DNA from: Fomitopsis serialis
Lineage: Eukaryota > Basidiomycota > Agaricomycetes > Polyporales > Fomitopsidaceae
Assembly: GCF_022376445.1 (NCBI RefSeq)
Contig: NW_025954970.1
Span: 186,001-250,000, forward strand
Reading direction: 5' to 3'
Length of the DNA stretch: 64,000 nt
A program made the position numbers and the translations under genes. Positions 10,730 to 24,800 of this stretch are shown here, one piece after another. The notes under the pieces were generated by a model, which saw only the letters and a program-made list of their open reading frames with translations, searched no databases and was not told the DNA's origin. Each line of letters starts with the position of its first letter. Within the stretch, counting starts at the first letter, position 1.

Positions 10730-13400
10730 AGGTGAAATGTGCTTTGCTATGCTGCTTCGTCTTTGGAAAACGGTGTTCTACCTAGGCTTGGGTGCGTGGT
10801 GCGATGTTCTGGTACTTCATGCTGTAAGATGCGCCCGCATGGATAATCTATTAGTGACAGATTCTACTCGGCCTCCTCCTTCGGAAGCCACGTACTGCTC
10901 CTAACTCCTGGTCTGGACTTTATGCTAACCGGCGATCGGTGTATTGGCTACGTCTCCCCATCTGGCCTGTGCTGCGTGGCGCCGGACGCTCTAACTTCTC
11001 GATCTCAAGGCACCCGTCGCTTCTCAGATCCTTGCAGGTACGAAATGGACTGAATTACGAGTCTTTCCAATCTGGGAACCGCAGCGGACAGCATCTCGGC
11101 TGTATGCGCGCCGTCCTATGCAATGCGCTTCCCTCCTGATGCGGAAGAACCACAAAAAGTACCCAAACTTGAATCCTTCTTAACGCGATTCCCTCATCCA
11201 CCGCGCGCCGTTGCGTTTACGTATGCGCGCTGTCTTCCACTTCTATTGTTGAATTCGGACTGGAGGCTTGACATGGGGCGAGTGGAAAGTGCGCACCCCA
11301 CGAACGGTACCGGTACGTTACCGGTGCGTCCTTCGTGAAGTCGAAGCTTTCTGCTAGCTTCGTTCTCTGCTGCTTCTCTTTCGGGAGGGCACAATGCGCG
11401 CAGTGTGTTCGTGCTCTGTGTCTGGCCCGCTCTCCGTTTTTGCGCATCCTTGTTAAACAGGTCAACCATTTCACGGCATCGACGCACAACCTGGTACTAC
11501 ACCGTTCGCCAGCAGCGCGCCGGACTGGCTACGTACCAGTTCCGCGCTCGGTCTTCGTTGCATACCATAAAAGGACGGCAAACGCTTTCCGAGTTTACGA
11601 AGTGCCGCCACCGTCAGTGTAGGTATCGCATGTTTCCCGGGGCACCGCGTTCGCTGAGCGGCCCAGGATCGGTCGGGGAGGCTTCGCGGAGGCATCTCGC
11701 AGCGCCGATCTCGGGCAGAATCCAGACCACTGCGTCCAGAGTGCGTCCATCTTGATGGGAGCAAGGGATCAGGAAGTTCGAACTTTCGATATTGCAGCTT
11801 GTCAGCGCGAGAGGGCGATGACCGGTCTCGCATGAATGACATCGATGACGATTCGGACGACGTCTGACTGAGCTGGACGCAGTGGGCCGCGTATAGGTGG
11901 GGGTGCTTATGAATGCGCCGTACACTTCGGAGGCGCAGTAGGCGCGACGTTCAGTACTTGGTACCAGCACCCAGTCTTTGTCAATTGAGTAGTGAAATGT
12001 GTCATTGAGACGACTCGGAGCCGCGCACGAAGAGAAGGGATGGCCACAGTGGTCGCGAGGCGGGGCGACAAGCTAAAGAAAAAGTCCGCACTGTAGGTAA
12101 GTCGAGAGTAACTTCGCAACCGAGGCGTCGCGTAGCAAGTCTCGTGGCGACACTCAAAGATCCATGCACATGTGCAGGTCGGTGACCTTGAATCTGCTAA
12201 AATATTGTTGCATATTGCAGTGCGCCGATCAGATGAGTCCTCGCTCGGAGCCGCTCTCAGGGGGGATTTGGGGAGGGTAGGAAAAGGGATCGTCCCAGTG
12301 GCCCGGTAGCCATATTGCAGGATTGTAAGTACTGGTACCTGTAGGCGGTGTTAGTGACGAGTCCGAACGGATCATGTACGCTGCCAGTGCGGCGTCGGTA
12401 CCGAATCTCACAGTAGACATCGTCAATCGGCATGACGAGATGGCTGTTTCAATTTGATTGGCACTGTAACAGCGCGGGCGTGCTCGATTTGGTACATACG
12501 TTCGTGGAACGCGTCTCGTATGTACACTGACTTCCGTGCAGTACGCGTCTTACGGATCCGGTGCTTCACGGACTGTGACGATGGTACAGAGTCTGATTAC
12601 ACCGGTCTCGGTGGTATGTCCGAAGCCCAAGATAGCCTACAGATGCGGCTAATCGCAGACCTACCGGTGTTCAACGTCGACGCCCTGAGCGACCCGCAGA
12701 CGTCTCAAGTACGTCAGTGTGAGCGTGGCAGGAACGTCCCCAGCAACGCGCGCGGCGCAGCACGAGGGCGTAGACACGGAACGGGCACGCTGCACGCCGC
12801 TGGCACGCCGGCTGGTGACCAACTCTGGTGACAGTCGCGTCGCAGGCATGCTCAGGGTTGGCTGCATGGCGACCGAGCCCTGCGTATGACGCCCACAAAG
12901 CGTAACAAGCAGCAATGAATCGGGCGGCTGGCGAAGCGACGACAAGATGCATTCAAGGCGCGCGGCGAGGCAGGCTGAGACGACCCTGCGTGTGGAGTGG
13001 TTGAGACGGGGCGGTATTTGCGACGGTGCTGCATGGTCGTTTCAGTTGGCGGAGACGCCGTCGCGTCGCCAAGGCGTGCACTCAGGGATCATCAGGCTCA
13101 TGGGTCGAGGCGCGGCGCGGCAGCGAGCTTGAGGCCTTGAGGGCGGGCGGGACGATGGCGGACGGGCGACGAAGAGGCGGGCGACGGCTTGTAGGACGCG
13201 GGCGACGACGTGCGGGGACAGGCCATGGGAGGCAACCAAGAGGCAACGCCCGAGTGGGTGCCGGCGAAGCGCATCGCTGGATCTGCGATGGGTGAGATGA
13301 GCGCCGAGCGGGCGGCGGACGCGATTGGCCGAAAATGGATTGGCGTTGCCGGGTGGCTGGGCGGGTGTGTTGGGCGGGCGGGCGCTTGGGCCAGGATCGA
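10730..13400. other. Long intergenic segment, no gene supported
   Basis: About 2.7 kb between the MMtag and second DUF6593 genes. Only short mirrored ORFs occur. From about 12950 the sequence becomes GC- and G-rich on the plus strand, which creates long but meaningless ORFs on both strands. This part probably includes the promoter of the gene at 13664. Confidence 0.45.
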
Positions 13401-13415
13401 CTCGGACTCGGAGCT

Positions 13416-13427
13416 GGAATATAAGTG
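13416..13427 (+). promoter_or_regulatory. TATA-like element of the second DUF6593 gene
   Basis: GGAATATAAGTG lies about 240 bp upstream of the ATG at 13664 in otherwise GC-rich DNA. It is followed by a long C/T-rich tract leading to the start, a common arrangement in strongly expressed fungal genes. Confidence 0.45.
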
Positions 13428-13663
13428 CGCGTGCGGGCGGTGGCACACCACTGCTCCCCTTCCTCTTCGCGCCCCCGCCGCCCCGCCACTCGGCAGGCCT
13501 TTGTCCAGCGTTCTTTGTGCCCGGCGAGCCCCGCTACACTCTTTTAATCGCCCCTCCCTCGCGCCCTCCTCCTTCCCCTGCTCCCCCAAGAGTACCCCTC
13601 GCTCTCTGCTTCCCTCGTGCTCGCCTGTATTTCTTTGGCCCTTCTGCCCTACCTCCCTGCACC

Positions 13664-14419
13664 ATGACCTCCTGCGGCCTCCCCTTCTTCCTCGAGGACC
13701 AGACCGGCGAGCTCACCGGCACCGAGTTCGTCGACCTCTACAACCGCATGCGCCTCAGCCTCCGCTGCACCCTCCGCGACGTGTCCCACACCGCGTACAT
13801 GATCTACGACCTCTCCTCTCGCCCGAACGCCTTCAGCTCGCCACTCGCGTGCCTGGACTTCGGTGCGAATAATGCGCTGGGCACCGTCAAGATTAAGAAT
13901 GGGGGGAACGTGAACATGGGCCAGTACCTGGTCAAGGTTGGGTGCGTGCTTTGTCTCTGGCACTGTCGGCAGCCACGTCTTACGCGTGCTATCACCGTAG
14001 CAGCTCCAAGAGCAGGAAGTTCCGCGCGTCTGACGGGCAGGAGTACCGCTGGACACACCAAACCAAAGGCGACGAGGAGTGGACCGTGAGTACCTGTCTT
14101 CATGTAGCTAGCCCTTCTTGACGCGCGCGCGTCCGCATCCATCCCATGGTTTAGTGCACCAACGCCAGCGACTACCACGTCGCGTCGTACTGCCTCAAGT
14201 CGCCCGACGAACCCAAGTTCGCCGGCTCCTCAGGCTGCGTCCTCACTGTCGAGGAATCCTACTCGAATATCGTCGGCGGTACGTCCCCGCCCTCAACCTC
14301 CGCTCCGACATGTCGGGAATCTCTGCGACAGGGCGCCTGCTGACGCGCCCCGTTACCGTTTACCAGAGCTCCTCGCCTCCTTGATCATCATGCGACACAT
14401 CGCGAAGCACAATGTCTGA
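13664..14419 (+). CDS. DUF6593 family protein (second copy)
   Basis: Exons 13664-13941, 14001-14085, 14155-14278 and 14367-14419, GT-AG introns, intact frame, 179 residues. The start MTSCGLPFFLEDQTGELTG follows a C/T-rich leader. Features in order: MRLSLRCTLRDVSHTAYMIYDL, LGTVKIKNGG with NMGQYLVKV, KFRASDGQEYRWTH, GDEEWTCTNASDYHVASY, VLTVEESYSNIVGELLASL and IIMRHIAKHNV. The SDGxEYxW and DxEWTC motifs and the helical ELLASLxIMRHI end are what I know from the DUF6593 subgroup in Polyporales. No function is assigned; no secretion signal is seen. Codon use is strongly biased to C in the third position in exon 1, suggesting high expression. The longer upstream ORF is rejected because it lacks any domain and passes through promoter-like sequence. 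Confidence 0.87.
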
Positions 14420-17400
14420 CCCGCCCGGCTGCCCACCGCCGGCGGTGCTGCGCACCCACGGGCCCCCTCACCCCACTGCTGCCATCAACATCTTGGCCAA
14501 CCTGCTCTCGTATAGCAGGGCCGTAATGTACCTGCTGGCCCCGCCGCCCGCGCTGAGAACACCAACCTATACAGCCCTACCCTAGCCCCGCCTAATTCCC
14601 ATCTAATCATGCTGTCATGCTAATCCTTGCATATATACGTACGTGTGTCCATGTTCTGTCTGTCTGCCTGCATTGTCCCCCGCTGTATATACTTAATGTC
14701 CCATAAAGAGTGCGCGTCCCCCGCGCGTAATGTTGCCCTGTACGTACCTAGATCGTCAATGTATGCATAGCTGTCATACTTTCACTGTACAGTCTGGTTT
14801 GTTCGTCGAGACCCACACTGCGAAACGCGCATGTAAGTTGGACCGCGTTTGCTTACTGTGTACCTTTCGCCGGCTACTCAGGTAGGTGGCTTAGTGTTCA
14901 TGGTCTGCCAAGGCGGCGCATCACCACATCAAAATCTAGCGTATCGTGCTTGCCTTCCTTCGTCCATAAATCGCCGAGCGCTGCACAGCGATCTTGCGCA
15001 CAGGCTGCCTCGGAGCCGTGAGCAGAGTCCGCAGAGCACACTGCACGGGGAGGTCTCATGCGCCCTACTGAATATTATCGGTGCTCAATGCTCTGCTGCG
15101 TCTGTGGCCTTCGCGCACCTCGCAATTGCGGAGTCCGACGCCGACGACCAGTGCACCTATTAGCCTGAGCTGTCAGCGAGCTCACGGCCCATCTCTGGCC
15201 CGCATCGCGATCCACGTCTCGCATCCCGGCGGGCGGCACGTCTCCTGGAGGCTCGAGCCGGCCTCTGGTGCCGCATCACCTCGTCGTCGGGCTGGCTCGA
15301 AACATAAAATATTCTCGAGGTGGCGACCCGCCCGCACCCCGCATCACGCCGTCGGAGGGAGTGCGATCGCCCCGGACGCCCCGATATATATATATTGCGC
15401 TCCCTGAATTTCTGACCGCCTTTTCTAGTGCGTCGCCGTCCGACGCCCACCCGATCGGGGTAGGCGGTGACGTGCCGTAGACGTAAACGCGCGCACCCGG
15501 GGCCGGATAGGGAAGGTCGGGCTCCCAGCGGGCGGCGGGCGGCACGGCCAGGCACGGCGGGCGTGATGCGCTGTGGCGAATTCGCAATGGCTGGGCTTGA
15601 CGGTGGCTGCCGCCACCCCGCCCCCGCACTTCCCTCCCGCGCATCAGAAGCGCAATATCCAGGAGAAGAGGAGGCGGCGGCTTCTTGCAAGTTTTGAATC
15701 TGAAAATCCCGACCTCGGGTGGCGTGGTCCAACCGTCGATTGCCAGTCGGAGGGCGAACGGCCTAGCTGTCGACAGGGTCTCGGGTCGAGTATTTTTTGT
15801 CTTGTTGGTTGACTTGGAGATCTCGGAGGCTCTGTTTGGGTCGCTATCTGTCTCTGCGGTAGCTGCCCACTGCACAAACATGCAGTAGTGTGATTCTCTG
15901 CGCGAGAGGGCGCCTAGCCCGCCGAAGTAGTCTATCGGGCCTATACATTACCCTGACCGCAAGGGGAACGGATTCTAGAGGCTGTGATGAGCGACGTCGA
16001 GAGGTGGACGCTCCAGCTGCAGAGCAACGCCCGGCGCGAACGCATGGGCAGCCATCCCAAGTGTCCGACACACGCGCATACGGACGCTCGAGCGGATTGC
16101 TTCTCTGCCTTCTGCCAACTGCGGCCCTGGCGCCCGCAGGCTACTGAACATCTCTTTCAGAACATCCGCGGTCGCTCAGCTGCTGTTCCGAGGTTTGCGT
16201 TCATGCTGTACGAAGCAAACCCTGGACTAACCATGTTTATCTGGAGGGCCGACGGGCGGCCAGACTCGGACTTCGACGTGTTGTCGTTCATTCAGCTGCC
16301 CGGGCGTCAGGACTCGGAGCTCTTTTCAGATATGGATTGAACCAGAGCCAGTCGCCCTTGGGGCCGCATATCCACGCATCATCTCGGCTGGACGAAGGCC
16401 GCGCTGCTGAAGTCAAGCTTCAGACTTTGCAAGCCGAGCGCGCTGCGACTCGGAACTCAGATGACGAATCCGGACGATATCGCGTCCGAGACCGTGTTAA
16501 CTCCGAGATGTCTCGAGTTCTTGTTCAAGACCTCAACAGTTCGCCTGACTACCCATATGACAGACGATCTCCTCGTTGAGTAGGTTAGGTATGATCGCGA
16601 AGAGTCGCTGACCTCGAAGCGCTTGCAGATTCCAGAAGCTTGTCCGAGTCGCTCTGCACGAAATCTTCTCGGTGTTCTCAGCATTCCTGTGGGCTTGGTT
16701 CAGTAGGCCGCCGACAGCTGCCAACTTGGGGCTGACGTTGGAAAAGCGCTGATGCATTGCAAGCAGGTTCACAGTACGTGCGCATCCGTTGTCACGAACG
16801 TGGCTTTGCGACGACTCGGATTCATGGCATCCGGATTCCGGAAGCCTCTCCGTCGCCCATCGCTGCTTCCAGTTCCCCGTCGTCTTCTATCGTTGGACGA
16901 AACTGTCAGCCTGTGGACATGCTCTGGCGACCGCTGATAGGTCCGGGTCCGTATCTCGCGCCGCAAATATTAGTAGCCACGATGGCCAACACTCAGGCTA
17001 TCCCCGGTCGACCCGCGACTTTGTGGACAAGCTCAAACTTCGACATCTCAACAACAACGCCTTGGGTCGGTACCATAGGCTCCTCGGAGATCGTTCAGGA
17101 CCGGTGCATAGCCTCGAGACTGGCCATTGCCCAGTGGAGGATGCCGCGACGGACCGTTGCGGACTGTGCTGGTGCACTCCGTACGAGCCAGATGGGTGAC
17201 AGCTGAGCGCGTCGAGTCTTTGAAGCATCAGATAAACGAATGGTCTGTGCCAACAGGCCGGGCATCGAATCGTCGTTCACGGTGAGGTACCGTACTCTTG
17301 CATCTGCCACCTGAGCTTGTTTGATGGTTCTGTGTTTGCGCGTTCGCGTTCGTATCGTGCCGCTGTCAGCGAATGATCACTGACAGGGTGAATGTGTACC

Positions 17401-20400
17401 ATGGGCAGAATGTTCAGGCCCCAGGAGCGCATCCAACTTCCAACTTATCCCGGTCTTCCTTCAGGTAGTATCCGGGCCACTCCCATCTTCGAGTTCGCGC
17501 GGTCCGAGAGGCGCGCCATGGGGTTGCGATTGCCCTGCGCAAATGCTCCTCAGATTGGGGTAGAGAGATTCCTCCTCCAAGTGCGAATTTGGGCTGCTCG
17601 GCTCGTCCGGCAGGGAGTTTCGATATTCAGTCGTGGACAGGCCCTCTTCTGCAGATCGCTTCTACCGAGAAGTTCATATCCTGGCTTCGTGGTACCTGCA
17701 CACGGTCATTCGCGACCTCGACGTTCTGCCGGTGGCGGAGTGTCCGGGAACATCACAGTGTGTCCAGTCGCTTTTTTGACCACCAGGGCACTCGTTCATA
17801 ACTGGGAGGACGACGTGCGATGTGGATATTGATATTCAGGCAGGTTCGTCGCATCGAGTTTTCTGTCTCCATTATCAATTTATGCTGACATCCGTGTCTA
17901 GGGATGCATTGCACGGATGTGGAAGAGTTTCCACACCATCGGCGCGACGGAGTTCGCGTTGCTCTATTGTCCCTTCGGCCCCGCTTTCGTGCCCCGCTTC
18001 GTGCCGAGAGCACCCATACACGATCAGGCTAGACGCAGCGAATCGCATCAACTCCGAGTAGGGCAGAGGACATACTTCAATCTCGACTTCGAACGTGGTT
18101 CCGTGTCTCCTCAGGTCGCCAAGATGGGGGACGGAAACGGGTGTAGAGAACATCGAACGTCAATTGAGTCGCGGAATTCCAGTTCTATCTCATCTCCTCT
18201 TTTTGTGCCCTGCTCTCTGTCTTATCGGTTGCGCCGACCTTCCAGATTGAGGGGAGGAGTACTCGGTCATGCTCCGGCGGTGCGATACGAGAAGAAGCAG
18301 GGATGCTGGAGGAAAGCGGGTATTGAATGGACGGACGTTGCTGATGCTGCTAGCGACTCGGAGCCTTCGGGCGACTTCGAGGCCGAGTCGAGTTGTGGGA
18401 GTGCCCTAAGTTACTCTCCCTCCGCTGGGGCTCTCCGTCTTCTTGGGCAGTGGAAGATGTACGATTTGGGGACACTTCCTGCATTGAGGCGCAAGGAGAA
18501 GCCGGTGAATGGGATGGTAGTAAGTGACCCATAACGTTCAGCGTGGCTGCCTAACTCAGTTTACCCCTTTCCCTAAGCACGTAAGCCGGCTTGACGAAGT
18601 GGGGGGGTGCAATGTATCCGAACTGAAGCGCATCTCCCCGAAACAGAGTTGACTGTCCGTGGCATAGGTTCTGACTCAGAGTTTCACGGCCATTGCGCCT
18701 CGGCGGCATTCCATTATGGTGCGCTCTCATCCTCCTCAATAATCTTCGTGAGTATCAACTTGAGCTTCTCACATATGCACAGATGGAGCACAATATCCGC
18801 GCCTTACAAACGAGACCGGCAGAACTCGCGCGACGGAGTCCCTCTCTAAGTTTGTCCTCCGGGCGGCCCCGCCTCAGGGTTCCACTTCTTCCGAGGTCCG
18901 ACAAGACCCATACAAGCCACATTCAGGCTGGGCTCTCGGATTCCGGACATCTCCAAGTCGGGCGGTGGGATAGGGATCAAAGGTTACTACGGGTTTCCGC
19001 TCTGAGCGACGGGGCGGTAGTGAGCCATGGGTGTAGTGACCGATGGTCACGGTCGCGAGCCCCTATCCACAATACGCCGCTGTGTATCTTTTTTTGGGAA
19101 CACGCGGACGCGGGATGGGTCGGTCTGGCACTGGCATGCGGCTCACCGATGCGCCTTTCTTCGGGAAGCATGGGTCTGAGAGCTGGTGTGCTTGAATCAC
19201 CATTTTCTATTGATGCCGAGGCACGGTGGCGAGTCGGCGAGTCTGTGCTATATTCTTTGCCGATAAGCTGAGTTGGGGAGTGGCCTGACGAAACTGAAGT
19301 AAAGTAGTGCTGATGGCCATCAACACGGCTGCCTCAAGGGGCAGTATGTTCGTGCGATGCTCGGCCGCGACGAACAATTCACTTGCGAAACAAGCCAAAG
19401 TCCCATCACGAGATTGGGATGCTCGCTAAAAGCACGGCAGTGATGATTTATCTTACGTCGACATTGCTCGTGGAATGATGGAAGAGTGTGAGTAAGCACA
19501 TCGATTAATTGCAAGTCGCAAAGTCGAGGTCTGACTGATTGTTATTATAGCCCCGCAGTGGTTCCAAAATTCGGCATTCGATAATTAATAACGGTCATTC
19601 ATCCAGTGCTCTCCGTTTGATCGCCAGACTTCTGCAGGTTAAAACGGGCGGCCTCAGTACTTATACGATGATGGCGAGCGAATGGACATCCGTAATGATG
19701 ACGAGAAGTAACAGGTCAGTAAAGTACTCACCTGTTGGTACTGACTTGAGCAACTGTGACTTATTCCTCGTGGCCTAACCTCAGGGACATGGCGGCCGGT
19801 CAGGGTACGCCGTGATTAAATTGGACGTTAGGGCTGTGCTCTTAGCAGCATAAAGTCGGTCACAAGTATGTGCCTCAGCCCGGATCTCATAATTACAGGT
19901 GGCTTGTGCCGTCCTTCGAATCAAGGAGTTCCTGCTTGGAATCAGGAAGAGGTGGCGCTTTGTGGTCGTCTTTATTTTTCAACCCTCACGTTGGTCCAGG
20001 ACTGTACTGCAACACCATTTCGCAACTGAGTCACTTGCGGACACCTTCCAGTTCCCGACGCCACTCACTGGCAGGCTATCCGTGACTGGGCACTGGCACT
20101 GGCATGACCGTCGCACACCCGAGTCGCCCTGCACGTACATATATACCTTAGATCTGCAGGTAACGTCTGGTATATGATTCATATATCTCCTCGACCGTAT
20201 CGTCACAGCGCATTGGCGGCGCCGGTGTCCTCCTGTCCAAGTTTGAAACCCGAACGCTCAGTGGCGCTTGCGATCGAGCAGGTGGCGGTGCGAGAAATGC
20301 TCCGCCGTCGTCGATCACAGCTACCGATGAGATCTGCGAGATGATCGTGCCCACGCTGAGGGCACCCTGCATCGAAGTTCGTGCTTTTACGTGTTGGTGG

Positions 20401-21795
20401 GCAGCGATATAGCTAATCAATGCTGCTCTATACAATTCCGCCGGTTCCGACAGGTCGCGCGGTTCGTACGATGTATGATGTCACCAGTAGTAAGAGAACT
20501 TGAATTTGGATCACCACTTTACTATGCAGGGTTCAACGCCCCGATGATCACTTCGCGCGCGGTCATGACGTGTAACATGTGCACTATGGGAGGTTTTGGC
20601 GAGTTTCTTTCCTGGTTAGTTGCGCAAGCCGCTCATGTAGTACTCAATAGATTGCCAGTGGGCATACAATGGCTCGGCTTCGCGTCTTCGCTGAGTCCGA
20701 TGTGTCTCCACCGGCAATGAGCAGAAAGGGAAGTCGTTTTACGGCTCAAAGAACGCGCCAGGTGCGGTACAAGACGACTGGATCCGGGCAGGCGATATAC
20801 CGACGGCGGACATGACCGCCGCCCGTGCTGTAGAATTCATGCCAGGCCAAAGAGCCGGTCCAGCGCACTTGACCTCCATCCTTACGCTACGATCTGCCAA
20901 TCGACGATCGCTCGCGCTCCAAAGCTTCGCCGCACCTGCCAACACGGAGTGGAACGCCGCCCCTGGCACGCGCCGTCCACTGCATCAGCGGACCTGTTCA
21001 TGCGAGCAGCACATCAAGACGCCGCGCCGGGCAGGTTGAAATAGCTGTTCTCATCGCGAACGCTATCAGCACATGTCGGAGACGGCTTGTTTTTGTTGCG
21101 GGCGGAAGACGTACCCAGCGGCACCCGGAAGGCTCATCTCACGTACAACACCTGTGCGTTTGTCGTAAGGGCGCACGCTTCATCCTGATGAGGCGCGTCC
21201 TTCCGATAAGCTCCTGTCGGACCACAGGTACGATATCTATACTCCTATCGTGAGCTGCACGCTGAACGACAAGGTTGTTGGGCATGCAGACTTCCATAGC
21301 AACGTTATGATCGTCTGCACACAAAGGGATCTCCATTCCAAGCCAGTGTTATTGTTGCACGCAAAAGTCATCTTGGGCCCGGAGCCCCCCTCCGGGGCGA
21401 GCTATCATTTTTGCTTTGCGCGCAGCGTGGAGTGCAATCTATGAGCTCGAGGATGTATTGGCAATGCTCAATGGCATGATTCTGACATAGCCAGAAAAGA
21501 CGACGACGACGTGCATGTACACCAGCAAACAAGTAAAAGAGAGCGCCAAATAACCCGAAGTCGTATGTATGAGCCCGAGAGCAGATTATACCGGCTATGA
21601 AGACGAATAGAGGAGGAAACCCGATACAGTACGTAGGCTACAGCGAAGAGGACGGTACTAGGGGACAGCGCTTCCAAATGGGGATAAACATGTACTCAAA
21701 GAGATACATACTGCCGTATATGAGTAACGAATGGAAGTGAATGCAAATGCGCGCATATCGATGAATGGAGAGAAAGAAGGGGCGAAGTGTGGACC
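14420..21795. other. Gene desert
   Basis: About 7.4 kb without a supported gene. The first few hundred bases hold the 3' UTR region of the DUF6593 gene (TATATACTTAATG, ATAAAG). The rest contains many ORFs of 60-200 codons in all frames, largely mirrored between strands and without domain features. I looked for transposase, reverse transcriptase and integrase motifs and saw none. It could be eroded repeats or unconstrained intergenic DNA. Confidence 0.45.
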
Positions 21796-21801
21796 AGCCT
21801 A

Positions 21802-24800
21802 TCATGCCCGCAGGATTGGCGGCAACGTGAGCTCGGCCGGGAGAGGAGGTGGCAGACGGGCCGAAACACACGCCTCTTCAAGGCGCTGGCGGAGCTCGTC
21901 CCGTCGCACGCGCTGCACTAAATCCGGACCACCGTCAGCGTTGTTCCGGCTGATAAGTCAGATTAAGCAAGAGGCGGGACACACCTGCGGACGGCCACAG
22001 GACGTTGAGGACGTCGAGCGGGATGAGGAACGACTTGGCCAGCTCGAGAGCATGGACGAGCGACCGGTCGTAGTTCCAGAGCGACAAACAGATCATGACT
22101 TGCGTGGCTATCCAGTTGACCTGGAACGGGCGCCTCGACAGCAGATGTCCGGGAGCCTCACCCAGCTGGAGCACTGCAGCCTTGACGCCCTTCGCTATCT
22201 GGTCCTGATAGTACACTAAAGAATTGCGCGTCAGAGATGAGCCCTGAAGAGTCGATTGTGAAGTCACTCACGCCACTCTTCTGCCTGTCGGCGGTCAAAT
22301 GTGGCCGCATTATCGACGTCCTGTAGCCTGCTTAAACAATGAGCCAGGGCCGGCGACGTCCGAATCAAAAACGGACTTACCGCCGCAGTTCATACGTGGC
22401 AGTGAGCTGCGTGCTGGATGAGGTCACCAGTGAGCGGTGGAGCGGCGAAGGGCATTCGGTAGACTTACTTGTAGAGGAACTCCCTACACACGTCCAGCAG
22501 TGTACTGTCCACGCTGCATTGGTGCATGTCGAGCGCCGACTGGACGATGCGCGTCTCGGTCAAAATGTCGACAATAAACCTTGTCCGGTGCTCGGATGAC
22601 CAACGGTCATCAGGCGGGCGGGTGCTGCTGGTCCACAGAAGCATGCTCCGACAGTACACAGCCCAGACAGAGTCCTTCGGTGACTGCCCATACAGCTGTT
22701 CGTGGCCCAGGGCACGTTCGTAGGCCTCGCCCGGGAATAGCAACATGAACTGTGTGGAGCGTCAGTACGAGAGATGAACGCAAACTGACAGATGGAGAAA
22801 AATGAGCACCACGGAACATACTCACATTCGCCGGATCTGACAGGAAAAATCGCTTGGGCTCGACATGGAAGGCAGAGCACTGCAGCGTGTAGTTGGCGAC
22901 GAGGGCAAGGGCGACCCAGCACAGCCTGCGGCACTCCTCCTTGCGGATCTCCGCCTCGGACCAGCTGGGGTTCCAAGGCGGGATGATCTGCGAGTACGGG
23001 TGATAGCCCTCGACGCCACCCGGCATGCTCTGTGGCGAGGCGACGCAGCAGCATTTCTTCGGCGGGCGGTAGTTGTCGGGCATGTAGACGACGGGGGCGG
23101 AGCGGGAGGAGAATACAGAGACGTCGGCGTCGTGCCGGTCGATGAACGTGAGGGAGAGCACGCCGACGATACGGTCGAGGAACTGCAACGAGCAGCTCGC
23201 TCTCTCTGCGTTGTACTGCGGGTGGCTGGAGTTCTCGAAGAGAGCCAGGAGCTACGAGTACACGATGAGCCACTTTGCCTTTCTTTTCAAAAAATCAATA
23301 TTTGGGGGACGCACCAAAGCGGCCTCGGCGAGGGTATAGTCAACCAGTTGTTGGTTGCAGGCACTCTCCAGCAGTGACTGCGCCGCGTCCCTGTACATGA
23401 CGGCGCGGGATCTTCCCTCCGCGCCGTGCTCAATTTCACTCGATTTCATAAGGGTGGCCATAGCGAGGGCGGCCATGATGAGGGCGGGCTGCATGCGCAC
23501 GCGCTGGGCGGGGTCTTGCAGGTCACGGAAGAACGTCGGGAGATGAATAAACGAGAGCCAGTAACTACTAGAAGTAAGGCTGGGCACGGGGTGGGGGTTC
23601 AGTTTATGGGGGTACCGTACGGACGGCGTAGTAATACATACAGAAAATTGAGGTCGCTCAAGATCTCGTTCATTCTACGGGCGCGCTCTCAATACGGGGG
23701 GGAGCTATCGGTCAAGCGGCGGCACGTACTGATGCTCGCGCAGGAGATTGTCCCACCAGGTCTTGCGCGTGTATTCGACCGAGGGAGAGAGAGGGATGAA
23801 CGTAGCTTTCGAGTAGTCGTCATGATGGTGGCGGCGCCCGCCGTTGACGTCCCCGTTGCGAGAAAGCAGCTTGGTATCGGGGGACCGGGTCGTGTACGCC
23901 AGCGAGTCAGGATGGTGCCGAGAATTGGCCGACACATCGTCCTAATAGGACTGTATGAACATCGTTGACGTTCGTTACCCCGAGGCCGATACTAGGTACT
24001 CACTCGAGGGTAGGCCATGTCAGAGAGACTGCGAGAGTGTTCATGGATGTCGAGCGGGGAGGAGGACGAGTGTGAGGTGGAACTGCTAGGGCCAAAGGAC
24101 AGAGAGTGGGCTTTGGACTCGACCTCGGCGGGGTCTTGCTTGATGCGACCAAGGACGGGGTCGGGGCTCTCGTCGTCGGTCTTGCGCTTCTTCTTCGCTG
24201 GGGGAGTAGACGTGTCCGAAGGTCGCTTTTTGCAGGACCGCTGCCTAGTGCCGGGGCGTTTGTCCGGGCCTCGGCGTTTCGGGACCGCGTCGTACTCGCA
24301 CTCATTGTTGCGCCGTGTACAATTGTGGCACACTGGTCTGGTAGAGTCGCAACGAATCTTTCGAGCGCGACTATTGTCCTTGCGTCAGCTGACATGTTCG
24401 GGCACGGTGGAGAACCCAACTCACCATTGCCGACATGCGATAACGACGTTTGAGGCTTCCCGTCGCGCCTGCCGCCCTGCTGTCGTCGTGGCGCCCGGCG
24501 ACGTCGACTTTGACTCGTGCGCCACTGCGGTGTGTGATGCTTGATTCGAGGTTGGCATCGACATTTGATGATGATGCGAAATATAGCCGGCGGGCGGATC
24601 GTGGAGGACATCATGCGGCGTGTGGTAATGCGGATCGGGCAACCGACTCTGAGGGAGACCGAACGTGTAGTCCGTTGTCGACGTCAGAGCGTGCGGGTGG
24701 AAACGCGCTGCTGGGGTCTCGAACCCGAGCATGGTCGGGTCGTGGAGGCTGAGGTCATTCGTGAAGGAGTGGGGGAGTTCGGGGTCGAGCGTGGGGCTGG

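Noticed and set aside
13042..13589. Three overlapping minus ORFs of 134-163 codons
   Set aside because: They result from GC-rich promoter sequence of the DUF6593 gene; composition is Pro/Arg/Ser-only and no motif is visible.
13325..13663. Upstream extension of the second DUF6593 gene (start at 13325)
   Set aside because: The extension crosses a TATA-like element and a C/T-rich leader, and the family normally starts at the ATG at 13664.
17917..18534. 205-codon plus-strand ORF in the 14-22 kb desert
   Set aside because: No recognisable domain, no supporting splice structure, and mirrored ORFs on the other strand.
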